From: Rhodospirillaceae bacterium
GTDB taxonomy: Bacteria > Pseudomonadota > Alphaproteobacteria > Kiloniellales > DSM-21159
Direction of reading: 5' to 3'
DNA length: 64,000 nucleotides
Assembly: GCA_006969625.1 (NCBI GenBank)
Contig: CP030885.1
Span: forward strand, 1,550,001 to 1,614,000
Shown here: in pieces, positions 27,992 through 37,656 of the stretch
How the letters are laid out: each line of letters opens with the position of its first letter
Position numbering within the stretch: position 1 is the stretch's first letter
Made by a program: the position numbers and the translations under genes
Notes under the pieces: model-generated
Database searches by the model: none
Told to the model about the DNA's origin: nothing
What the model saw: the letters and a program-made list of their open reading frames with translations, nothing else

Positions 27992-28903
27992 CTACTCGGC
28001 CGCCGTTTCCAGCCCCTCGTCTGCGCAGGGACCGCGTTCGATCTCGACGGTCGAGTGATCGACGCCGAAACGCTCGCGCAGGCGGGCCTTGATCGCACGC
28101 ACGGCGGCCTCGACGTCGGCTTCGGCGGCGATGCGCGCGTGCAGCGTGACCAGCGGGCGCTCCTCGGAGACCGACCAGGCGTGCAGGTGGTGCACCTCTT
28201 CGACCGCCCCGATCTGCGTCACCAGGTCGGCGGCCACCGTCTCGTGCCGTAGGTGCGGCGGCGCCCCTTCCAGCAGGATGTGGCCGGCGTCGGTCAGCAG
28301 GCGGACGGCGCTGCGCAGGATCAGACCGGCGACCAGCACCGAGAGCAGGGGGTCGATCGGATACCAGCCGGTCTGCAGGATGACCAGGGCCGCGGCGATC
28401 GCCGCCACCGAGCCGAGCAGGTCGCCGAGCACGTGCAGCATCGCGCCGCGCACGTTGAGATTCGCGCGGTCCGCCCGGTGCAGCACCCAGAAGGCAGCGA
28501 TGTTGACCAGCAAGCCGATCACGGCGATGGCCAGCATCGGTCCGGCCAGCACGGGCGTCGGCGCAAACAGCCGCTGTGCCGCCTCGACCAGGATCCAGCC
28601 GCAGAGGAACAGCAGGACGATGCCGTTGACGAAGGCCGCCAGCACCGGGAAGCGGTCGAAGCCGTAGGTGCGCGCCCGGTCCGCCGGGCGTCGGGCGACC
28701 TGGAAGGCCATCCAGGCCAGGACCAGGCTGGCGAAGTCGGTCAGCATGTGCCCGGCGTCGGCCAGCAGCGCCAGCGAGCCGGAGATCAGCCCGCCGGCCA
28801 CCTCGACCAGCATGAAGCTGCCGATCAGCAGCGCCGCATAGCCGACCTGCCGCTGGTTGCCGCCATGCCCGTGCGCGTGATCGTGGGAATGCCCGTGTGC
28901 CAT
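27992..28903 (-). CDS. Cation diffusion facilitator family transporter
   Basis: 303 residues from ATG 28903; a GTG at 28921 would add six residues. The N-terminus is a His-rich metal-binding tail (HGHSHDHAHGHGG). Six transmembrane helices follow, with metal ligands in LADAGHMLTDFASL (TM2) and HVLGDLLGS (TM5). A cytosolic C-terminal domain contains VHHLHAWSVSEERPLVTLHA. The CzcD/ZitB type exports Zn(II) and sometimes Co or Cd by proton antiport. It is convergent with the MBL-like gene. Confidence 0.92.
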   Translation of the reverse strand: MAHGHSHDHAHGHGGNQRQVGYAALLIGSFMLVEVAGGLISGSLALLADAGHMLTDFASLVLAWMAFQVARRPADRARTYGFDRFPVLAAFVNGIVLLFLCGWILVEAAQRLFAPTPVLAGPMLAIAVIGLLVNIAAFWVLHRADRANLNVRGAMLHVLGDLLGSVAAIAAALVILQTGWYPIDPLLSVLVAGLILRSAVRLLTDAGHILLEGAPPHLRHETVAADLVTQIGAVEEVHHLHAWSVSEERPLVTLHARIAAEADVEAAVRAIKARLRERFGVDHSTVEIERGPCADEGLETAAE

Positions 28904-28967
28904 TCCTGGAACGCTAGGCACGGCTGCCGATGCCGTCCAGGTTACAGGGTTGCATGTGCGACGGATT

Positions 28968-29561
28968 TCAGCCGGCCAGTTCGCCGTGCCGGAAGCAGTC
29001 GGTCGTGTGGTCCATGACCAGGCCGGCGGCCTGCATGAAGCTGTAGACGATGGTCGGGCCGACGAAGCGGAAGCCGGCCGCCTTCAGGCGCTTGGAGAGT
29101 TCGCGGGCGGCCGGCGTTTCGGCCGGCACCTCGGCCAGCGTGCGGCGATGGTTGATCTGCGGCTCGCCCTCGACCGCCTCCCAGACAAAGCCGGAAAAGC
29201 CGCCCGGATGTCTTGCCTCCAGTGCCAGGAAGGCGCGCGCGTTGTCCAACGTAGCCGCCACCTTCAGGCGGTTGCGCACGATGCCCGGATCGGCCAGCAG
29301 GCGCTGCTGCTCCGCCGTGCCCCAGCCGGCGATCGTCGCCGCGTCGAAGCCGGCGAAGGCGCGCCGGAAGTTCTCGCGCTTGTGCAGGATGGTGCGCCAG
29401 GACAGCCCGGCCTGATAGCCCTCAAGGATCAGCAGCTCGAACAGGGCGCGGCCGTCGTACAGCGGCACGCCCCACTCGCGGTCGTGATAGTCTCGGTAGA
29501 GGTCGTCGCCGAGCGGCAGCCAGCCGCAACGCCGCCGTCCGTCGTCGTGCCGCCTGCTCAT
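28968..29561 (-). CDS. tag: DNA-3-methyladenine glycosylase I
   Basis: 197 residues. Typical Tag features are RRCGWLPLGDDLYRDYHDREWGVPLYDGRALFELLILEGYQAGLSW at the start and FVGPTIVYSFMQAAGLVMDHTTDCFRH at the end. The zinc ligands are the Cys and His near the N-terminus and the His and Cys of HTTDCFRH. It removes 3-methyladenine from alkylated DNA. Its ATG overlaps the stop of the upstream DUF455 gene by 4 nt, so the two are translated together. Confidence 0.95.
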   Translation of the reverse strand: MSRRHDDGRRRCGWLPLGDDLYRDYHDREWGVPLYDGRALFELLILEGYQAGLSWRTILHKRENFRRAFAGFDAATIAGWGTAEQQRLLADPGIVRNRLKVAATLDNARAFLALEARHPGGFSGFVWEAVEGEPQINHRRTLAEVPAETPAARELSKRLKAAGFRFVGPTIVYSFMQAAGLVMDHTTDCFRHGELAG

Positions 29562-30379
29562 CGGCCGGCCGCCGTCTCGGCTGCTGCGAGCGGCAGGTAG
29601 TCGGAGGGCTCGAGCCCCGCGGCCCGGCGGCCGGCCTCGTTGAAGGGTGGCTTCAGGGCCCCGCGGAAGTGCCGGCGGACCAGGTGCTGCCAAGTCGCCT
29701 GCGGCTCCAGCCCGCGCTCGCCGCACAACCAGAGAAACCAGCGCCGTCCGATCGCCACGTGTCCGATCTCCTCGTCGTAGATCAGCCGCAAAACCGCGGC
29801 GGAATCTTCGTCGCCGGCGGCTTGCAGCTTGGCGATCATGCCCGGCGTGACGTCCAGCCCGCGCGCCTCCAGCACCTGAGGCACCACGGCGAGCCGGACC
29901 AGCAGGTCGTGCGCGGTCTCCGTCGCCGCCTCCCAGAGCCCGTCGTGCGCCGGCAGGTCGCCGTAGGCGGCGCCCAGTTCGGCCAGCCGGTCGGCGAGCA
30001 GCAGGAAGTGCTTGCCTTCCTCGTCGGCCACCTGCAGCCAATCGTCGTAGAAGGCGCGCGGCAGTTCCGGGGCCGCGAAGCGCGCCACCAGGTCGACCGC
30101 CAGGTCGATCGCGTTCAGCTCGATGTGGGCGAGTGCGTGCAAGAGGGCGATGCGCCCGGCCGGTGCCGCGTTGATCCGCCGGCGCGGCACCCGCGTGGCC
30201 GGACGCAACTCGGGACGGGACGGGCGAGCGGGGCGGTCCGGCGCGCCGGCCGGGCCGATGCCGGAGATCCCGCCGGCCCGCCAAGCGGCCGCCAGCCCGC
30301 GGGCCGCGCTGGCCTTGGCCCGTGGCTCGGCGGTCGCGAGCACGGTGCGGGCGGCATCTGTCAGGCTGTCGTGCGGCAT
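29558..30379 (-). CDS. DUF455 family ferritin-like protein
   Basis: 273 residues from ATG 30379. A TTG at 30415 would add 12; neither has a good Shine-Dalgarno. Diiron-type helices are visible: LLHALAHIELNAIDLAVDLVARF, FYDDWLQVADEEGKHFLLLADRL and VLRLIYDEEIGHVAIGRRWF, each with the Glu/His pairs of ferritin-like proteins. The substrate is unknown; some relatives are annotated as rhamnosyltransferase-associated or MiaE-like. It is coupled to tag by an ATGA overlap and follows the AsmA-like gene closely. Confidence 0.85.
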   Translation of the reverse strand: MPHDSLTDAARTVLATAEPRAKASAARGLAAAWRAGGISGIGPAGAPDRPARPSRPELRPATRVPRRRINAAPAGRIALLHALAHIELNAIDLAVDLVARFAAPELPRAFYDDWLQVADEEGKHFLLLADRLAELGAAYGDLPAHDGLWEAATETAHDLLVRLAVVPQVLEARGLDVTPGMIAKLQAAGDEDSAAVLRLIYDEEIGHVAIGRRWFLWLCGERGLEPQATWQHLVRRHFRGALKPPFNEAGRRAAGLEPSDYLPLAAAETAAGR

Positions 30380-30422
30380 GCGCGGCCGTTCGGGGTCCGT
30401 CAGCGTTGCGGGCAAGGGCGGG

Positions 30423-33400
30423 CTAGCGGGTGCCGCCTGGCGGCGGCAGCGCCTCCAGGGCTTCCTCGCTGCCCTCGACCTTGCCGCTGAAGATGCCGCG
30501 CAAGAAGCCGGGCGCCAAGGCCGAGAGCGGATTCACGCTCACTCGGGGATCGTCCAGCGGGCCCTCGACGCCGTAGGTGACGGCCAGGACGCCCTCGCCC
30601 TCGCCGCCGGTCAGCAGTGGGCCGAGGATCGGGATCGCGCCGAGCACCTGGTTGATGGCGTAAGCCGGCACCACGGTGCCTTCCACTTCCAGCCGCTCGC
30701 CTTCGATGTCCAGCGAGCCGCGGCCGGTGATACCGAGCGCCGGGCCGTAGGCGCGCAGCAGGTCGGTGGAGACGATACCGTTCTCGTAGACCAGCGCCCC
30801 GGTGGCGCGCTCGAAGGTGATGCCGTTGTCCTCCGCCAGCATTCCGCCCAGCCCGCCGAGCGAGGCGCCGGCGAAGATGCGGGCCATGATCGGCGCTTCG
30901 ATCAGCGTGTAGTCGCGCACTTCGAGCTGCCCCTGGATCGGCGCGGCGAGCAGCGGGCCGGGACTTGTGGCCGTCAGGCGCGTCTCGCCCCCCTCCATGT
31001 CGTCGATCCAGCCGAGCGCGCGCAGGCTCGCGCCGAGATCGTCGGCACCGAAGCTCAGCGCATAGCCGCCGGTCTCGGCCGGCCCGTAATCGAAGCTGAT
31101 CAGCTTGCGCTCGATGGCGGCGTCCTCCGGCCTCAGTGTGCCGCGGGCGCGCCAGGCGTCGCGTGGCACCTCGGCGACGACCTGCAGCCGCTCCCAACCG
31201 CGCAGCCCGCGGCGGCCTTGCAGGCTGACGCCCTCCAGGCTGCGTCCGTCGCCCAAGAGCAGAGACTGCAGCCGGACGACGGAAAGCTGCAGCGGGATCT
31301 GCGGTTCAGGCTCTTCGGCCCCTGGGGATTGGGCGCCGGGTGTCGGATCGTCGGCCAGCCAGGGCGCGGCATCGAGGGTCCCCCCTGCGATCGCAACGTT
31401 CCAGCCCTCGGCGCCGCTCGGCCCGATCCAGGGACGCGCCTCGATGTCGTGCAGGCTGGTCGCGCCGAGGGCGAAGCGGCCGAGGTAGACCTGCAGGAGT
31501 TCGCCGGAATCCGGCGCAAAGGTGGCGCTGCCTTGGGTCGCCAGCGTGCCGGCGGCGAGCTGCAGGTCGCGTACCGCCACCAGGCGTTCGCCCCAGAGTT
31601 CCAGCGTCAATTCCGCGGTGCCTGCGGCGCCGGCCGGCTTTCGCCACTTCAGCCCGGGCACCTCCACGTCCGCTTCTGCAAGACCCAACTGCAGCTTTGC
31701 CACCGAGGTTTCGTCCGGGGCGCTGGTCAGCGACAAAGACGCCGAGACCGGTCCACGCACGAGCTCGGCCAGGGGCAGGTCGAGCGCAGCTCTGGCCGCC
31801 TCGTCCAGACGCGTCGTGGTCGCGGTCAGCGTGCGGCGCACGCCGTTCTGCGGGACGAAAAACTCGACCCACGCGGTCTCCAGCGGCATGCCGCCGAGGC
31901 GCAAGCTGCCGTCCACCCGCATGCGCTGCATGGTGAGGTCCAGCGTCAGGTCGCCCTCGCTGACGTCGAGTCCGAACGCCGCATCCGGCAGACCTACCTC
32001 CACGAGCTGAGCCTGCGTTTGGATCACCAGTTCGTCCTCGCTGAGCGTATCGATCAGCGGGAAGGCGAAGCGCACTTGCGCGGAAACCTGTCCGGCGCTG
32101 CCCGCGACTTCGAAGCCGAGCTTCTCGATCAGCTTGAGCCGCGGGTGGTCGAGCAACTCGAAGGTTTCGCGCAGCCCGCCGCGGGCCTCGAAAGCGATCT
32201 CCGCTTCGTGGTCGGGCCCCGAGAGGCCGAAGATGCGCACCTGCGCGGGACCGACGGCAAGGTCGGCGGTGGTGCCTTCGCTCAGCTCGAAGGTGAAGCC
32301 GTCCAGGTCGAAGCTGGCGCGTCCCTGGATGCCGGTGGCCGGCGGCATGGGGCGGAGGTAGTGGGCCTCCAGGTCAGCGATCCCGAATCCGCCGTTGAAG
32401 CGATTGATCTCGGGTTCGGTTTCTCGGCCAGCGGGGAAGCGGATGGACGCGATCAGCTCCAGGTTCTCCGCGGCTCCGGCGGTGATGTTTTCCAGCACCC
32501 AGGCACGCCCGCCCTCTGACGCGCCGGCGGGCCAGTAGCGCGGCAGGTCGCGGACCTCGACGCGGTCGACCCGCGCACCGACGCCCAGATCCATGTAGCC
32601 CTCGCGCAGGTCGAGGTTGAGGCGGGCGCGCAAAGTCGGCCCGGGCGCCGCGGTCTCGCCGAGCACGACCTCGAGGTCGTGCACGGCGATGCGTGCCTCG
32701 GACGCCCGATAGCTGCCGGCCGCGGCAACCGTAGCCAGACTCAGCGGCTGTGCATAGAAATCGGGCAGGTCGAGCGCACCGGGGCCGCTGACGAGGTCGA
32801 AGTCGGCGCTGCGGATTGCGCCTTCGGCGTCCAGCACGACGCCGACGAGACCGTCCATCGGCACCTGCAGACGGGCGAGCGGCACCAACTCGGGCGCCAG
32901 TCGGGCGACCTCTGGCAGCACCAGATCCCGGAAGGCCGTGTCGACGCGCAGCACGCCGGTCGCACCGGCGTATTCCAAGGTCGCCTCCAGCGCCACCGGC
33001 TCGCCACCGATGTCGAGGGCGAGGGCGGCGTTGCCGGCAATACCGCCCGGCTCGCGCACCAGCTCGATGCCCGCACGACGTGCCACCAGGCGAGTGCCGA
33101 AGCGGCGATCGATCAGCCGCACCGTCAGGTCGCTCGCCTCGACCGAGCGCAGGAAGGTCAGCGGATCCTCAGGCGTCGCCGGTGCCAGCAGGCGGTCGAT
33201 TAGGCCGGGCAGCAGGCTGGCCACCTCGCTGCCCGGCGGTTCTTCAGCCGCGGCGACGCCGGCTGCGGCCGCTTGTTCCAGCGGTGCCGGGGCGACCCCG
33301 AAGCGGCCCTCGCGGTCGCGCTCGAAGGTGAGGCGCGCCCCGCGCACGTCGACCCGGGTGGGAGCGATGACGCCTTGGGCGAGGGCGCGCAGGCTTAGCG

Positions 33401-33698
33401 CGACGCCGACTTCGGGCAATTGGGCAACGGTGCGACCGTCGGGGCCGATCAGGCGCCAGTCGGTCGCCCTTAGGTCGACCGTGCGCTGCCAGCCGCCCCA
33501 GATCAACTCGGTCCGGCCGACTTCGACCCGCAGCGGACTGTCGGGGGCGCTGAAGGCGGCTTCCAGCTCCGGCGTCAGGAAGTCGACCGAGACCGGCCCC
33601 TCGGACAGCCGCCACAGGGCGCCGGCGCCGACCAGCGCCACGGCCAGGACGAGACCGACCAGGGCCTCCAGCGCGATGCGGGTGGAGCGGCGGATCAT
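30423..33698 (-). CDS. AsmA/YhdP-like protein (DUF3971 region)
   Basis: 1091 residues from ATG 33698. An N-terminal membrane anchor (IALEALVGLVLAVALVGAGALW) is followed by a very long, beta-rich periplasmic region, the layout of bridge-like AsmA/TamB/YhdP proteins. The DUF3971-type part includes DLPRYWPAGASEGGRAWVLENITAGAAENLEL. The C-terminal part has LLRAYGPALGITGRGSLDIEGERLEVEGTVVPAYAINQVLG. Family knowledge: YhdP and relatives carry phospholipid from inner to outer membrane. It is divergent from glnE, with 110 nt between the starts. Confidence 0.88.
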   Translation of the reverse strand: MIRRSTRIALEALVGLVLAVALVGAGALWRLSEGPVSVDFLTPELEAAFSAPDSPLRVEVGRTELIWGGWQRTVDLRATDWRLIGPDGRTVAQLPEVGVALSLRALAQGVIAPTRVDVRGARLTFERDREGRFGVAPAPLEQAAAAGVAAAEEPPGSEVASLLPGLIDRLLAPATPEDPLTFLRSVEASDLTVRLIDRRFGTRLVARRAGIELVREPGGIAGNAALALDIGGEPVALEATLEYAGATGVLRVDTAFRDLVLPEVARLAPELVPLARLQVPMDGLVGVVLDAEGAIRSADFDLVSGPGALDLPDFYAQPLSLATVAAAGSYRASEARIAVHDLEVVLGETAAPGPTLRARLNLDLREGYMDLGVGARVDRVEVRDLPRYWPAGASEGGRAWVLENITAGAAENLELIASIRFPAGRETEPEINRFNGGFGIADLEAHYLRPMPPATGIQGRASFDLDGFTFELSEGTTADLAVGPAQVRIFGLSGPDHEAEIAFEARGGLRETFELLDHPRLKLIEKLGFEVAGSAGQVSAQVRFAFPLIDTLSEDELVIQTQAQLVEVGLPDAAFGLDVSEGDLTLDLTMQRMRVDGSLRLGGMPLETAWVEFFVPQNGVRRTLTATTTRLDEAARAALDLPLAELVRGPVSASLSLTSAPDETSVAKLQLGLAEADVEVPGLKWRKPAGAAGTAELTLELWGERLVAVRDLQLAAGTLATQGSATFAPDSGELLQVYLGRFALGATSLHDIEARPWIGPSGAEGWNVAIAGGTLDAAPWLADDPTPGAQSPGAEEPEPQIPLQLSVVRLQSLLLGDGRSLEGVSLQGRRGLRGWERLQVVAEVPRDAWRARGTLRPEDAAIERKLISFDYGPAETGGYALSFGADDLGASLRALGWIDDMEGGETRLTATSPGPLLAAPIQGQLEVRDYTLIEAPIMARIFAGASLGGLGGMLAEDNGITFERATGALVYENGIVSTDLLRAYGPALGITGRGSLDIEGERLEVEGTVVPAYAINQVLGAIPILGPLLTGGEGEGVLAVTYGVEGPLDDPRVSVNPLSALAPGFLRGIFSGKVEGSEEALEALPPPGGTR

Positions 33699-33808
33699 GG
33701 CCGCCAGATTAGCGGAGGCCGGAGGCGCAAAACCACCCGGGTCGGCTCGAATGCCGCACAATCGCCCTGCTTGACGCTGGCCGGCACGGCGGCGCAAGAC
33801 AAGGGGGC

Positions 33809-36800
33809 ATGAGCCCAGCCTTACCCTTCGACGCCGCGCGCCTGCCCCGTCCGGCCGACCCCGAGCAGGCGGCCAACGGCCTGAGCGACTGGCGCGAGCG
33901 CTGCGCGCGCCTGGAGCGGGCGCAGGCGCGGGCGGCGGCCGAGCTGGCCGAGGACGAGGCCGGTGGGGCGTTGCTGCGGGCGATCTTCGGCAATTCGTCC
34001 TTCCTCTCTTGGTGCCTGCTGAGCGACATCCCCGGCTTTCTGACCCTGCTGGAGCATGGACCCGAAGCGCACGTCGAGCGCGCCGTGGAGACCGCACGGG
34101 GCGCGGCCTCGGCCGAAGACGAGGCAACGGCCAAGCGCGACTTGCGGCGCGCCCGGCGCGATACGGCCCTGGCGACGGCGCTGGCCGACGTCGCCGGTCT
34201 CTGGGAGCTCGAAAGGGTGACCGGCGCGCTCAGCGCCTTTGCCGCCGCCGCGCTGGACGGTGCCGCCGGGTTCCTGTTGCGCCGCCTGCATGCGCGCGAG
34301 GAGCTTGTTCTGCCGCATCCGCAGACGCCGACCCGCGACTGCGGCTACCTGATCCTCGGCATGGGCAAGCTGGGTGCCGGCGAGCTCAACTACTCCTCCG
34401 ACGTCGACCTCATCGTGCTCTACGACCCGCAGCGCATCGACTACCGCGGGCGGCGCGGCCTCGCCGAGACGATGATCCGCCTGACCCGCGATCTGGTGCG
34501 GCTGCTGGAGGAGCGCACGGGCGACGGCTACGTCTGCCGCACCGACCTGCGCCTGCGACCGGATCCCGGCGCCATGCCGGTGGCGATCTCCTTCAACGCC
34601 GCCATGACCTACTACGAGTCCCTGGGCCAGAACTGGGAGCGGGCGGCCATGATCAAGGCGCGCCCGGTCGCCGGCGATCGCGCCTTGGGGGCCGCCTTCC
34701 TGCGCGAGATTCGCCCTTTCGTCTGGCGCAAGCACCTGGATTTCTGGGCGATCCGCGACATCCACTCGATCAAGCGCCAGATCGCCGCACACAAGGGTGG
34801 CGACAGCATCGCGGTCGAGGGGCACAATGTGAAGCTCGGCCGCGGCGGTATCCGCGAGATCGAGTTCTACGTACAGACGCAGCAACTCATCTACGGCGGC
34901 CGCAATCCGGAACTGCGCACGCCTCGGACCCTGGAGGCGCTGTGGGCCCTGGTCGACTTCGGCCAGGTCTCGCGGCAGGCTGCGGCGGATCTGGAGGCGG
35001 CCTATCGCTACCTGCGCCGTCTCGAGCACCGCCTGCAGATGATCGCCGACCGCCAGACCCATCTGATGCCCGAGGATGCGGAGGGCGTCGTCCGCTTGGC
35101 CGTCTTCCTCGGCTGCGACGGCGCCGAGGCCCTCCGCGCCGAGCTTCTGCGCCACCTGCAGGCGGTGGAGGCGCGCTACGCCGAGCTGTTCGAGGAGGCG
35201 CCGAGCCTGTCGAAGCCCGGCAACCTGGTCTTCACCGGCGGCGAGCCCGACCCCAACACCCTGGAGACGCTCGCCAAGCTGGGCTTCGCTGACGGCGAGC
35301 GGGTGTTCAACGTGGTGCGCGCCTGGCACCACGGGCGCCACCGCGCCACCCGGGCGACCCGGGCGCGCGAATACCTCACCGAGCTGATGCCCAACCTGCT
35401 CGAGGCGCTCGGCCGCACCGCCCAGCCGGACGACGCGCTGATCCGCCTCGACGCCTTCCTCTCCGGGCTGCCGGCCGGCGTGCAGCTCTTCGCCATGCTC
35501 TACGAAAACCCGGCCCTGCTCGACCTGCTGGCCGAGATCATGGGCGACGCGCCGGCGCTCGCCCGCCGGCTCAGCGCGCGCCCGGCCCTGCTGGAGGCGG
35601 TGCTGGAGCCCGGCTTCGACGAGGCCCTGCCCGAGCCGGAGGCCTTGGCGGCGGACCTGGAGCAGGCGCTGGCCCAGGCGCGCGACTTTCAGGAGACTCT
35701 GGATTTGGTGCGCCAATGGGCCGGCGACCGGCGTTTCCAGGTCGGCCTCAACATCCTGCGCGGCGCCACGGACGCCGCCGGCGCCGGGCGCGGCTATACG
35801 GCCATCGCCGAGACGGTGATCGCCGCCCTGGTCCCGCGCGTGCAGGACGAGCTGGCGCGCCGGCACGGACGCATCGCCGGACGCGGCCTGGCTGTCTTGG
35901 CGCTCGGCAAGCTGGGCGCGCGCGAGATGACCGTCAGCAGCGACCTCGACCTGGTCTTCGTCTACGAGGTGGAAGAGGGCGTGCGCGAGTCCGACGGACC
36001 CAAGCCGGTCGACCCCTCGGTCTACTTCGGCCGTCTGTGCCAGCGTCTGATCACCGCGCTGACCGCGCAGACCGCAGAGGGCAGCCTCTACGAGGTCGAC
36101 CCGCGGCTGCGTCCCTCCGGCGCCCACGGGCCGATCGCCGTCTCGCTGTCGGGTTTCCGGAAGTACTACGAGCAGGACGCCTGGACCTGGGAGTTCCTGG
36201 CCCTGACCCGCGCCCGCGTCATCGCCGGGGACGCCGGCCTGGCCGCGGCCGTCGAGGACAGCATCCGCACCGCGTTGACCCGCCCGCGCGACGCCGAGGC
36301 GACGCTGCTGGACGTGGCGGAGATGCGCCGGCGCATCGACAAGGAGCATCCGGCGCGCAGCCTGTGGGACCTGAAGTACCTGCGCGGCGGGCTCTACGAC
36401 CTGGATTTCGTGGCGCAGGGCCTGCAGCTCCTGGCCGCCGCCGAGCGTCCCGAGGTGCTGCAGACCGCGACGGTAGCGGCGCTGGAGGCGCTGGGCACCG
36501 CCGGCCTGCTCGGCCCGCGCCGCACGGAAGGGCTGGTCGCCGCCGCCCGCCTGCTCGGCGCTGTCCAACAGATGCTGCGGCTGACCGCCGGCGAGCGCTT
36601 CGACGAGCGCGCCGCGCCGCAAGGCCAGAGACGGGCGCTGGCCCGCTTCGCCGGCCTGCCCGACTTCGCCGCCTTGCGCGCCGAGCTGATGGCGACGGCC
36701 GAGCGGGTCAGCGAGAGCTACGCCGAGCTGATCGAGGAGCCGGCGCGCTGCCTCGCTGCCGAGCGGGCCGAGGCGGCGCACGACCGCGCGCACCCGCCGC

Positions 36801-36826
36801 CGGAGGGCGGCCGGGCCGGCGGCTGA
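33809..36826 (+). CDS. glnE: Bifunctional glutamine synthetase adenylyltransferase/deadenylase
   Basis: 1005 residues, normal for GlnE. It has two nucleotidyltransferase domains, each followed by a PII-uridylyltransferase-like helical domain. The first is marked by LILGMGKLGAGELNYSSDVDLIVLYD and the second by LAVLALGKLGAREMTVSSDLDLVFVYE. The N-terminal half removes AMP from glutamine synthetase and the C-terminal half adds it, under control of PII and glutamine. ATG 33809 follows AAGGGGGC. The gene is divergent from the AsmA-like gene and followed by bcp. Confidence 0.96.
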   Translation: MSPALPFDAARLPRPADPEQAANGLSDWRERCARLERAQARAAAELAEDEAGGALLRAIFGNSSFLSWCLLSDIPGFLTLLEHGPEAHVERAVETARGAASAEDEATAKRDLRRARRDTALATALADVAGLWELERVTGALSAFAAAALDGAAGFLLRRLHAREELVLPHPQTPTRDCGYLILGMGKLGAGELNYSSDVDLIVLYDPQRIDYRGRRGLAETMIRLTRDLVRLLEERTGDGYVCRTDLRLRPDPGAMPVAISFNAAMTYYESLGQNWERAAMIKARPVAGDRALGAAFLREIRPFVWRKHLDFWAIRDIHSIKRQIAAHKGGDSIAVEGHNVKLGRGGIREIEFYVQTQQLIYGGRNPELRTPRTLEALWALVDFGQVSRQAAADLEAAYRYLRRLEHRLQMIADRQTHLMPEDAEGVVRLAVFLGCDGAEALRAELLRHLQAVEARYAELFEEAPSLSKPGNLVFTGGEPDPNTLETLAKLGFADGERVFNVVRAWHHGRHRATRATRAREYLTELMPNLLEALGRTAQPDDALIRLDAFLSGLPAGVQLFAMLYENPALLDLLAEIMGDAPALARRLSARPALLEAVLEPGFDEALPEPEALAADLEQALAQARDFQETLDLVRQWAGDRRFQVGLNILRGATDAAGAGRGYTAIAETVIAALVPRVQDELARRHGRIAGRGLAVLALGKLGAREMTVSSDLDLVFVYEVEEGVRESDGPKPVDPSVYFGRLCQRLITALTAQTAEGSLYEVDPRLRPSGAHGPIAVSLSGFRKYYEQDAWTWEFLALTRARVIAGDAGLAAAVEDSIRTALTRPRDAEATLLDVAEMRRRIDKEHPARSLWDLKYLRGGLYDLDFVAQGLQLLAAAERPEVLQTATVAALEALGTAGLLGPRRTEGLVAAARLLGAVQQMLRLTAGERFDERAAPQGQRRALARFAGLPDFAALRAELMATAERVSESYAELIEEPARCLAAERAEAAHDRAHPPPEGGRAGG

Positions 36827-36911
36827 GGCAGCGGGCTTGACACGCGACAGCCCGGCGACACCTTCTCGTCGGCTCGATAGGAAACCCAGCAGCAGGAGGC
36901 ACACGCGACTG

Positions 36912-37376
36912 ATGAGCGCCGAAGTTGGCAAGCCGGCCCCGGACTTCACCCTGCCCACCGACGGCGGCGGCACGGTCTCCCTGAAGGACCTGCGCGGCAA
37001 GAAGGTGGTGATCTATTTCTATCCGAAGGACGACACTCCCGGCTGCACCAAGGAGGCCTGCGGCTTTCGCGACAGCATGCCCGACTTCGGGGCGGTGGAC
37101 GCCGAGATCGTCGGCATCTCCAAGGACAGCGTCGCCAAGCACGACAAGTTCAAGGCCAAGTACGAGCTGCCCTTCACCCTGGCCGCCGACGAGGAGGGCA
37201 AGGTCGTCGAGGCCTACGGCTCCTGGGTCGAGAAGTCGATGTACGGCAAGAAGTACATGGGCATCGACCGCTCCACCTTCCTGATCGACGCCGACGGCGT
37301 GCTGCGCGCCGAGTGGCGCAAGGTCAAGGTGCCGGGCCACGTCGAGGAAGTCCTGGCCAAGGCCAAGGAGATCTAG
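36912..37376 (+). CDS. bcp: Thioredoxin-dependent thiol peroxidase (Bcp/PrxQ type)
   Basis: 154 residues. The peroxidatic Cys is C45 in DDTPGCTKEACGFRD and the resolving Cys C50 lies five residues later, as in the 2-Cys PrxQ subgroup. It reduces hydrogen peroxide and organic peroxides in the cytosol with thioredoxin. The ATG at 36912 gives MSAEVGKPAPDFTLPTDGGG. A -35-like TTGACA at 36837-36842 precedes it without a clear -10. The stop codon lies inside the outer arm of a long palindrome. Confidence 0.95.
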   Translation: MSAEVGKPAPDFTLPTDGGGTVSLKDLRGKKVVIYFYPKDDTPGCTKEACGFRDSMPDFGAVDAEIVGISKDSVAKHDKFKAKYELPFTLAADEEGKVVEAYGSWVEKSMYGKKYMGIDRSTFLIDADGVLRAEWRKVKVPGHVEEVLAKAKEI

Positions 37377-37437
37377 AGCGCGATCGTCACTGGTGGAAGC
37401 GGATCCGCTTCCACCAGTGACGTGAATCCTGCTCTAG
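37373..37437. repeat. 65-bp interrupted palindrome with a 38-bp perfect core (REP-like)
   Basis: The core at 37385-37422 is a perfect palindrome. Its left arm reads GTCACTGGTGGAAGCGGA (from 37386) and its right arm is the exact complement with no loop, flanked by a further C-G pair. Outside it, CTAGAGC (37373-37379) and GCTCTAG (37431-37437) form a second matched pair. Long intergenic palindromes of this kind behave as REP elements or small non-autonomous transposon-like repeats and can also act as terminators. It begins at the bcp stop codon. I saw no second copy in the window. Confidence 0.9.
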
Positions 37438-37439
37438 GC

Positions 37440-37615
37440 ACCGGCGCCCGCCGAGGCGGGCTTTCCGGGCAGCGGCGCTTCGGGCTCGGCGTCGGCTTCG
37501 GGCCCAGCTCCGGCTCGGGCGGCGTATCGGCGTCCCGGTCGGGCGCCTGGAGCGGCAGGCCGGCGGCTTCGACGCCGCCTCGTGCGGCCGGCCGCTGGCG
37601 TCGCGCGCAAGCTCC
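37440..37615 (-). pseudogene. Relic of the peptidoglycan-binding/coiled-coil gene (copy 1)
   Basis: Two segments match the intact gene at 40604-41956. The stretch at about 37583-37612 corresponds to its KVARDATGRQREAAPKP region, and the stretch at 37538-37569 to AAGLPLQAPD just before the Pro-rich linker. The sequence between them, including the whole peptidoglycan-binding domain, is missing. A Pro/Glu-rich linker (DTPPEPELGPKPTPSP) follows, then the reading runs into the palindrome. The C-terminal coiled coil is absent. It is therefore the most decayed copy of the repeated module. Confidence 0.7.
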
Positions 37616-37656
37616 ACCGTCTGGCAGAGCGTGGCGTTGCGACCTATGATGGCGGG

